A stretch of DNA of 5,455 bases from an uncultured Saprospiraceae bacterium (lineage in GTDB: Bacteria; Bacteroidota; Bacteroidia; Chitinophagales; Saprospiraceae): positions 1 through 5,455 of the forward strand of contig CALCSX010000355.1 in NCBI GenBank assembly GCA_937894165.1, read 5' to 3'. Positions 1-3,953 of the stretch are shown piece after piece (positions within the stretch are counted from its first letter, which is position 1; each line of letters opens with the position of its first letter). The notes beneath the pieces are model-generated. The model worked only from the letters and a program-made list of their open reading frames with translations. It ran no database searches and was not told the origin of the DNA. The position numbers were made by a program, and so were the translations under genes.

Positions 1-6
1 TTTTAT

Positions 7-100
7 GGTCTTCCCCGGGTCGCAGTCTTTCGGGGTTCCGTGCTGCGCTATCGCTGCGCACCCGTCCCTTTCGATCCGGCCCTTCAGGTTGCTCACGCGA
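7..100. repeat. GC-rich structured intergenic element
   Basis: This GC-rich block stands out sharply from the very AT-rich DNA that follows at about 108. Its core can fold: TGCGC at 44-48 pairs with GCGCA at 56-60 around a 7-nt loop, and CGGG at 31-34 can pair with CCCG at 61-64. No open reading frame with a good start fits it. From memory, its layout (a GGGTCG-type end, CTTTCG, a GC-rich hairpin core, then CCTTTCGATCC) resembles dispersed intergenic repeats of Bacteroidota that follow gene ends. It may therefore mark the 3' side of a gene to the left of the window. The family assignment is by resemblance only, and the boundaries are approximate. Confidence 0.4.
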
Positions 101-122
101 GTTTACGTATAAAATAAAATAA

Positions 123-227
123 ATAAAGCTATTTTATTACTATCTTGATCAGTACAACATTTAATAATAAAATAATAAGAAAATAAGATTAAAATGTTGT
201 AAAGTGAAAAAAATTATATAGCTTTAT
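123..227. promoter_or_regulatory. Nested inverted repeats carrying mirror-image promoter-like boxes
   Basis: Two perfect 10-bp inverted repeats are nested here. The outer pair is 123-132 (ATAAAGCTAT) with 218-227 (ATAGCTTTAT). The inner pair is 153-162 (TACAACATTT) with 192-201 (AAATGTTGTA). The inner arms contain TTG and the outer arms contain TAGCTTTA, so each strand reads TTG then a near-consensus TAnnTTTG box. The gap is 19 nt rightward and 23 nt leftward. The structure could be a pair of divergent promoters, operator half-sites for a dimeric regulator, or an old inverted duplication. The symmetry is seen directly; the function is inferred. Confidence 0.4.
197..226 (+). promoter_or_regulatory. 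Putative Bacteroidota-type promoter of the lipoprotein gene
   Basis: TTG at 197-199 is followed after 19 nt by TAGCTTTA at 219-226, which matches the Bacteroidota primary sigma -7 consensus TAnnTTTG at five of its six fixed bases. Transcription would begin near 233, giving a leader of about 30 nt before the ATG at 264. The DNA is AT-rich throughout, so chance matches are likely, but position and spacing fit the gene downstream. Confidence 0.4.
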
Positions 228-263
228 AATGATAATAATTTATATAATTTAAATAATTGAAAG

Positions 264-815
264 ATGAAAAAAATTACATTATTATTTTCAAAAAGTATTT
301 TTCTAATGGTTATGCTCACATTGTTTAATTCGTGCGAGAAAAGTAACAATTATGATGCTTCTAATTCTAATTTCGAAGAATCGAAAATATTGTTTTCAGT
401 AGTTCAGAATAGTATTATAGGTTACATTGACGATAATAGTCATTTTGTAGCTATTACTTCATCCCAACTAGAAAGTTTTTTCCAACAAATTGAAGCATTT
501 AGTAATGACGGAGAATTGAACAGTTTCAATGTTGTTCAAGATACTGTATCCACTTCCAGCTACAGTCTAATAGCAAAAGCAACAGATGGAGATGAATTTG
601 TTTCCTTACGTATTGGGGTAGATAATGTAGGAACGAACCAATTTGCACTTTCCACAGATAGTGTTTGTACTTGTACTTCAAAAGGCTGTGATTCTTGGGG
701 TTGTAATGTATCTAACTCCGGTCCTTGTTCATGTTCTTCTTGTGGCTCTCCTGAAGGTGAATGTACAAAGACTAATTCAAGAATTGTTTCAATGATAAGT
801 AGTTATTTTAATTAA
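264..815 (+). CDS. Cysteine-rich predicted lipoprotein of unknown function
   Basis: I do not recognise this 183-residue protein. It starts with a basic residue pair and a hydrophobic stretch (residues 1-20) that ends in a lipobox-like LFNSC, so Cys24 is the likely lipidation site and the product should be membrane-anchored outside the cytoplasm. Residues about 30-130 are polar with no motif I can name. The C-terminal third has eight cysteines (135, 137, 142, 147, 155, 157, 160, 167) in the pattern CxC-x4-C-x4-C-x7-CxC-x2-C-x6-C, in a Ser/Gly/Thr-rich context. Such spacing could form four disulfides outside the cytoplasm or bind metal; neither is shown. The ATG at 264 is chosen because it begins the signal peptide. 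No clear Shine-Dalgarno site precedes it. The gene is visibly more AT-rich than the other three genes, and its own terminator at 828-879 suggests a single-gene transcript. The coding call is fairly firm; the function is open. Confidence 0.8.
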   Translation: MKKITLLFSKSIFLMVMLTLFNSCEKSNNYDASNSNFEESKILFSVVQNSIIGYIDDNSHFVAITSSQLESFFQQIEAFSNDGELNSFNVVQDTVSTSSYSLIAKATDGDEFVSLRIGVDNVGTNQFALSTDSVCTCTSKGCDSWGCNVSNSGPCSCSSCGSPEGECTKTNSRIVSMISSYFN

Positions 816-827
816 TTTTTATATATC

Positions 828-879
828 ATCATAAGGTGTTAACTGTTTAAAATTTCATACCTTATGATTTAATTTTTTT
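828..879 (+). terminator. Rho-independent terminator after the lipoprotein gene
   Basis: ATCATAAGGT at 828-837 pairs perfectly with ACCTTATGAT at 859-868. A G-U and a U-A pair can extend the stem inward. A T-rich tail follows, with seven T at 873-879. It lies 12 nt beyond the stop codon of the lipoprotein gene, in the right orientation. Confidence 0.8.
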
Positions 880-1200
880 GTATTAACTGTAAGGTTTCTA
901 AATCAAAGGATAATCGTGTTTTTTCTTTATAACTAATTATAGATAATATTAGTTAGATAATTTTTGAATTTTGTATTAGTATCTTTTATCTTTTAATAGT
1001 ATACACATTCCTTTTCTATAGTAATGACTAATTGCACATTTTTTGGATGTCTCCTCATCGAGATTTTTTATTTTGGAAAAAAGCTTTTTATCAAATATCT
1101 TATTTGTACGCTATTTACCCATTCATTTTATTTTATTATCAGATAATTTTCAATTAGTCTTTTAACTTTGAGTCCTAAGTCTTAGACCAAAATTCAATTG
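880..1200. other. AT-rich spacer with no convincing gene
   Basis: This stretch lies between the terminator and the TrhA-like gene. It holds an 8-bp inverted repeat (TAACTAAT at 930-937 with ATTAGTTA at 948-955) followed by a short T-run at 961-965, possibly a weak second terminator. It also has a 12-bp palindrome AAAAAGCTTTTT at 1078-1089. A 36-codon open frame (1047-1157, +) is present, rich in aromatic residues and Ile, but it has no ribosome-binding signal and is probably chance. I see no tRNA or recognisable structured RNA. Confidence 0.5.
1163..1170 (+). promoter_or_regulatory. Putative -7 promoter box of the TrhA-like gene
   Basis: TAACTTTG matches the Bacteroidota -7 consensus TAnnTTTG exactly and lies 30 nt before the ATG at 1201. 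No TTG occurs at the expected distance upstream (around 1140); only TTA or TTT triplets are there, so the -33 element would be degenerate. The position supports a separate promoter for this gene. Confidence 0.45.
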
Positions 1201-1824
1201 ATGAGTTACAGTGTCAGGGAGGAGTATTACAATACATTCACTCATTTTATCGGGATACTTGTAGGGATAATTCTGCTGCCGGTTTTGATACTGCATGCTT
1301 ATACGAAGGGGGATGCTGAAACAGTCATGGGTATGGTCTTATTCTCATTGGGATGGATGATGGTTTATATTACTTCTACGCTTTATCATTACCACCATGC
1401 CGGTTCGAAGCGATGGCTCTTGAAGAAGGCGGATCATATCTCCATTTATTTCTTGATTGCAGGAAGCCACGCTGCTTTTTTGTTTCCTGTTATTGATACG
1501 TTTCACAGTCAGATGATGATGGGGATCTTATGGGCATTGGTATTGGCGGGAACGCTGTACAAGATATTCGCAAGTGATAAATTCCCGCTTTTATCATTAC
1601 TACTTTACATGGCGATGGGTTGGCTGGGCGTGGTGACGATCTGGCCCATGTTGTCCGTCTTTCATATTTCTATTGTCGTGTGGATAGCTGTGGGTGGGGT
1701 CTTTTACACTTTAGGCGCTTATTTTTACAACCAAAAATCAAAGGATTTCAGCCACGCTATTTGGCATGTTTTTGTTTTATTGGGCAGTATTTCACATTAT
1801 ATCGCCGCTTTTCTGAGTGTTTAG
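1201..1824 (+). CDS. trhA: HlyIII/PAQR family seven-helix membrane protein (TrhA-like)
   Basis: This 207-residue integral membrane protein belongs to the hemolysin III / PAQR family (TIGR01065-type, related to E. coli YqfA/TrhA). The family has been linked to membrane lipid and energy homeostasis, and the 'hemolysin' name is historical. About seven hydrophobic helices are visible (near residues 14-36, 41-62, 78-97, 103-122, 127-148, 155-176, 186-206). Family motifs are intact: EExxNxxTH at the N-terminus (E7, E8, N11, H15), SxxxH at the end of helix 2 (S59, H63), D78 before helix 3, and HxxxH in the last helix (H185, H189). H63, H185 and H189 are the likely metal ligands by analogy with adiponectin receptors. 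The length is normal for bacterial members. A TTG three bases upstream (1198) is in frame, but the adjacent ATG is the more likely start. No Shine-Dalgarno site is apparent. The gene converges on the T9SS cargo gene across a repeat-rich spacer. Confidence 0.93.
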   Translation: MSYSVREEYYNTFTHFIGILVGIILLPVLILHAYTKGDAETVMGMVLFSLGWMMVYITSTLYHYHHAGSKRWLLKKADHISIYFLIAGSHAAFLFPVIDTFHSQMMMGILWALVLAGTLYKIFASDKFPLLSLLLYMAMGWLGVVTIWPMLSVFHISIVVWIAVGGVFYTLGAYFYNQKSKDFSHAIWHVFVLLGSISHYIAAFLSV

Positions 1825-1836
1825 GTTGATTTCTAA

Positions 1837-1857
1837 CAGCTCGAAGCTCTTAGCTCA
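1837..1857 (+). repeat. Heptamer repeat array A (3 units)
   Basis: Three contiguous 7-bp units, CAGCTCG, AAGCTCT and TAGCTCA, all contain AGCTC in the same orientation. The array starts 12 nt after the stop codon of the TrhA-like gene. Confidence 0.8.
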
Positions 1858-1863
1858 ATCACC

Positions 1864-1905
1864 ACATTGATAATTCTAATTTTTTCCTAGAAGTTAAAAC
1901 AGCTC
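1864..1905 (+). repeat. Copy 1 of a 43-bp dispersed direct repeat
   Basis: This block, starting ACATTGATAATTCTAATT and running into the first AGCTC of array B, recurs at 2364-2406. By hand alignment there are 37 identical positions out of 43, with five substitutions and one gap. It shows that heptamer clusters and their spacers were copied as a larger unit. Confidence 0.75.
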
Positions 1906-1927
1906 GCAGCTCATAGATCAATGCTCC
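1900..1927 (+). repeat. Heptamer repeat array B (4 units)
   Basis: The units are CAGCTCG, CAGCTCA, TAGATCA and ATGCTCC, the last two degenerate. The sequence just after it (CA, then ACTAAAAT) nearly matches that after array C (CA, then ATTAAAAT), so B and C share a flank as well as the heptamer. Confidence 0.75.
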
Positions 1928-1973
1928 CAACTAAAATTACCTTCCATGAATAAATTTTACTTCCTTTGAAAAC

Positions 1974-2008
1974 CAGCTCAAGGCTCGCAGCTCAAAGCTC
2001 AAGGCTCC
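1974..2008 (+). repeat. Heptamer repeat array C (5 units)
   Basis: Five units in perfect 7-bp phase: CAGCTCA, AGGCTCG, CAGCTCA, AAGCTCA, AGGCTCC. The array lies directly upstream of the GC-rich structured element at 2021. Confidence 0.85.
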
Positions 2009-2020
2009 CAATTAAAATCC

Positions 2021-2132
2021 CGCATCAGGGGTAGGAGCGAGCACGAGTGAGGAACGAACGAGTAAAGCGGATGACCCGACCTGACCGGCGATAAAATATT
2101 TTTATTTGTTAGATAGATTTTAGCCGGGCAGG
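2021..2132. repeat. GC-rich structured repeat-like element with inverted arms
   Basis: A GC-rich block (2021-2090) contains a run of GAG/CGAG-type units at about 2035-2062. CAGG-GGT at 2026-2032 can pair with ACC and CCTG in 2074-2083 around a 3-nt bulge. The right edge, CCTGACCGGC at 2080-2089, pairs with GCCGGGCAGG at 2123-2132 at nine of ten positions across an AT-rich loop. A small hairpin, GGGCA (2126-2130) with TGCCC (2136-2140), overlaps that arm. Read on the minus strand, it resembles from memory a dispersed Bacteroidota intergenic repeat (GGTCGGG end, CTCGTTC-type core, CCCCTGATGC end). Bulged stems also recall integron attC sites, but I see no integrase or attC core. Boundaries are approximate. 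Confidence 0.5.
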
Positions 2133-2174
2133 TGATGCCCAAAACTTTATTCAGATTTTTGAAAGTTGATTCCA

Positions 2175-2223
2175 AAGCTCGCAGCTAAAGGCTCACAGCT
2201 CGCAGCTCACACCACACAGCTCT
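2175..2223 (+). repeat. Heptamer repeat array D (7 units)
   Basis: Seven units in unbroken 7-bp phase: AAGCTCG, CAGCTAA, AGGCTCA, CAGCTCG, CAGCTCA, CACCACA (degenerate) and CAGCTCT. It is the longest of the six clusters. Confidence 0.85.
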
Positions 2224-2231
2224 TATTTAAA

Positions 2232-2285
2232 GTTTATCGCTGTGCTGTTTACCACTGCATTGTTTATCGCTACGCTGTTTATAAG
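2232..2285 (+). repeat. 15-bp tandem repeat (3.6 copies)
   Basis: The units are GTTTATCGCTGTGCT (2232-2246), GTTTACCACTGCATT (2247-2261), GTTTATCGCTACGCT (2262-2276) and a partial GTTTATAAG (2277-2285). The unit is unrelated to the heptamer and sits between arrays D and E. The partial copy runs into a short inverted repeat, ATAAGAA at 2281-2287 with TTCTTAT at 2302-2308. Confidence 0.8.
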
Positions 2286-2322
2286 AACAAGAATGGAAAT
2301 CTTCTTATTCAAAATCCATTCG

Positions 2323-2357
2323 CAGCTCACAGCTCAAGGCTCGCAGCTCATAGCACA
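2323..2357 (+). repeat. Heptamer repeat array E (5 units)
   Basis: The units are CAGCTCA, CAGCTCA, AGGCTCG, CAGCTCA and the degenerate TAGCACA. It precedes copy 2 of the 43-bp repeat, just as array A precedes copy 1. Confidence 0.85.
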
Positions 2358-2363
2358 TATCTT

Positions 2364-2406
2364 ACATTGGTAAATTCTAATTCTTTCTTAAAAGTTAAAT
2401 CAGCTC
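2364..2406 (+). repeat. Copy 2 of a 43-bp dispersed direct repeat
   Basis: This matches 1864-1905 at 37 of 43 aligned positions and leads into the first AGCTC of array F. Both copies are flanked by heptamer clusters on each side, so the duplicated unit probably included heptamers. Confidence 0.75.
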
Positions 2407-2442
2407 AAAGCTCGAGGCTAGAAGCTCACAGCTCTCAGCTCC
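2401..2442 (+). repeat. Heptamer repeat array F (6 units), abutting a stop codon
   Basis: The units are CAGCTCA, AAGCTCG, AGGCTAG, AAGCTCA, CAGCTCT and CAGCTCC. Only two bases separate the array from the stop codon of the minus-strand T9SS cargo gene at 2445-2447, so that gene's mRNA enters the array directly after its stop. Confidence 0.85.
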
Positions 2443-2444
2443 CC

Positions 2445-3581
2445 TTACGGCTTAATCAAAATAAACCTCTTCGACATCAGATTCTGACCTCGTGAATTCT
2501 TAATAGAATATAGATAAGTTCCTTTCGGCTGATCGTAGAGACTCAATTCAATGATTTTCGAACCGCTGGCCCTGATATTATTCTTTTTATATATCTCTTT
2601 ACCGAGAATATTGTAAACATTGATTGAGTAGGTGTCTTCCGGCATATTGACCATTTGTATCCTCAAGTAGCCCATTGAAGGGTTGGGATAGGCATAAGCA
2701 TCCGCGCGACCATTATCTCTATAGCGCACTGAGGTCGTCATGTTTCCCAAGAAATTTACATTGTCAATCTCGTTGGAGTTCTCAGTATCCATACTTACCA
2801 CAGCGACCGGACCCACAATATTATTACTGTAAAATTCATAAGAAATATTCTCTTGATCCTCAAGTAACTCCCCTGCTATTCCTTCAGCAGCCTGAGTAAT
2901 ATCAAACCATCCCACTAAAGGCAAAAGCGCCTCAATTCTGGTAGTAATATTCACTTGTCTTCTCACTCTCAGAACCTGGTATTCACCTAATGGTAAACGT
3001 AAAGTCCCCCAAGCATCTGCATTCGTTGTGACAGTATTGGTCTGATTGAGTCTGAGTGAATCCGGTTGAAGTGGAAGTTGCTCCAAAATAGCATCCGGCA
3101 ATTCCATTGATGAAAAAGTAACTCTGAAATTTGATGTTTGAGAACTTGTCCCTTGATAAGAAATGGGTGTGCTTATAGTCGTCAATGGTGGAGAATACTT
3201 TCCAACCACATTATCGATTTGTAATTCCGGAAAGGGCGCGGATACTCCCGCTAAGGAATAATCAGTCTGATTAGCTATAAAATAGGATTCTATATTGCCT
3301 TCACTGACAAGGATATTTGCTTGTGGAAATTCGCCTGACTTGCTGCCCTCATCGGCATCACGAATTACAGTGGTAATAATGAAGGGCCCCTGAACACCGG
3401 AAAAATCCCAGTATTGGTTGGCGCCTGAAATCCCTATGCTGATTCCTGTAGGTTGATTGTCTTGCATTCTTTGCAAAGAATCTCCGACACTCGGAATGAC
3501 AGAATTATTGATAGTCACCTGAGCCGAGCTCAAAAGTGTTATGCTACAAAAGATCGAAATTAAAAGTAATAATCTCTTCAT
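2445..3581 (-). CDS. Secreted protein with T9SS type A sorting domain
   Basis: This 378-residue protein has a Sec signal peptide (residues 1-20, basic MKR, leucine-rich core, cleavage likely after SSA before Gln21). Its last 80 or so residues form a T9SS type A sorting domain: AYPNPSMGYLRIQM at about 297-310, then YSINVYNILGKEI (318-330), KGTYLYSI (353-360) and the basic end KRFILIKP. Known T9SS cargo is carried across the outer membrane, after which this domain is removed and the protein is released or surface-anchored. Residues about 21-290 are beta-rich in appearance, with no catalytic motif I recognise, so the role of the mature part is unknown. The frame stays open upstream to an ATG at 3668, but the signal peptide fixes the start at 3581. 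The gene converges with the TrhA-like gene and ends two bases from a heptamer array. The exporter upstream is 372 bp away, so an operon is unlikely. Confidence 0.9.
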   Translation of the reverse strand: MKRLLLLISIFCSITLLSSAQVTINNSVIPSVGDSLQRMQDNQPTGISIGISGANQYWDFSGVQGPFIITTVIRDADEGSKSGEFPQANILVSEGNIESYFIANQTDYSLAGVSAPFPELQIDNVVGKYSPPLTTISTPISYQGTSSQTSNFRVTFSSMELPDAILEQLPLQPDSLRLNQTNTVTTNADAWGTLRLPLGEYQVLRVRRQVNITTRIEALLPLVGWFDITQAAEGIAGELLEDQENISYEFYSNNIVGPVAVVSMDTENSNEIDNVNFLGNMTTSVRYRDNGRADAYAYPNPSMGYLRIQMVNMPEDTYSINVYNILGKEIYKKNNIRASGSKIIELSLYDQPKGTYLYSIKNSRGQNLMSKRFILIKP

Positions 3582-3597
3582 AGAAATATATTTACTG

Positions 3598-3605
3598 TAA
3601 ATATA
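3598..3605 (-). promoter_or_regulatory. Possible -7 promoter box of the T9SS cargo gene
   Basis: On the minus strand TATATTTA matches TAnnTTTG except for its last base and lies 16 nt before the chosen ATG. No TTG occurs at the usual distance upstream (only TTT at 3624-3626), and the region is AT-rich, so this is weak support. It would favour the start at 3581 over the in-frame ATG at 3668. Confidence 0.25.
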
Positions 3606-3836
3606 CCAAATAAAAATAATTGGAAAGCTGAAAAAATTCCACCTTATCGACTTTTTCGATTTTAACAAGAGGAAATTATACTAATAGAACGAAAAAACGG
3701 ATAAAAAGATTAAACGAGAGGGAAGGGACGGTGAGATTATTTTTTTCATTGGATCTATGGTCATCGTATTCGATAACTACGGCATCGTTAAGACTGAGAG
3801 CTGTTAATTACCGTTTTGTTATTCTAGAGCCGGCAC

Positions 3837-3882
3837 TTCGACTGCGCTCAGTGACCTCGTTTCGACTCCGCTCAACGACCTC
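3837..3882. repeat. Two tandem copies of a 22-bp TTCGACT-type repeat
   Basis: Copy 1 (3837-3858) and copy 2 (3861-3882) share 19 of 22 bases and are spaced at a 24-bp period. Each reads TTCGACT, then G or C, then CGCTCA, two variable bases and GACCTC. Copy 1 contains a small hairpin, ACTG (3841-3844) with CAGT (3849-3852). The motif resembles a short dispersed intergenic repeat I associate with many Bacteroidota genomes; that recognition is from memory. Confidence 0.7.
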
Positions 3883-3953
3883 ATTAACTATCAAAGTAAT
3901 AAAAATCAAGTTAATCAAAAAATTAAGTGAATCATGGTTCAGACAACATAAAC

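Larger units (their letters stand above)
1825..2444. other. Repeat-filled spacer between convergent genes
   Basis: This 620-bp stretch between two converging genes holds about thirty copies of a 7-bp repeat in six clusters, a duplicated block of about 43 bp, a 15-bp tandem repeat and a GC-rich structured element, all listed separately. A rightward open frame through part of it (2166-2495) is explained by the repeats, because a 7-bp unit cycles through all frames without stop codons on the + strand. I see no credible gene and no clear T-tailed terminator for either flanking gene. Confidence 0.75.
3582..3953. other. Spacer between two minus-strand genes
   Basis: This 372-bp stretch separates the 3' end of the exporter gene from the start of the T9SS cargo gene. 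It includes the possible promoter of the latter and a 22-bp repeat in two copies (3837-3882). A rightward open frame covering 3731-3982 reads through the repeat and into the antisense of the exporter's end, has an unlikely composition and is not called. No clear T-tailed terminator for the exporter was found. Confidence 0.6.

Noticed and set aside
264..815. RiPP or bacteriocin precursor with a cysteine-rich core
   Set aside because: The lipobox signal and a body of about 110 residues do not fit a typical leader peptide, and no modification or export enzyme gene is adjacent. The exporter at the far end is too distant and is of general MsbA type without a visible peptidase domain.
1047..1157. 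36-codon open frame (+) with a hydrophobic, aromatic-rich product beginning MSPHRDF
   Set aside because: It could be a small membrane peptide, but it lacks a start signal, sits in AT-rich spacer and ends just before the -7 box of the next gene. Chance is the simpler explanation without conservation data.
2021..2132. Integron attC site
   Set aside because: The bulged stem recalls attC, but no core recombination site, cassette array or integrase is visible in the window.
1837..2442. CRISPR array
   Set aside because: Units are 7 bp, contiguous within clusters, with no 25-40 bp repeats alternating with unique spacers of even length, and no cas genes are present.
2166..2495. 109-codon rightward open frame with a seven-residue periodic product (AAHSSRL-like)
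   Set aside because: The frame is open because the 7-bp units lack stops on this strand; three units give a seven-residue period. It overlaps the end of the T9SS cargo gene antisense and has no ribosome-binding signal.
3582..3668. 29-codon N-terminal extension of the T9SS cargo gene
   Set aside because: It would bury a typical signal peptide starting at the ATG at 3581, and T9SS cargo needs an N-terminal signal peptide.
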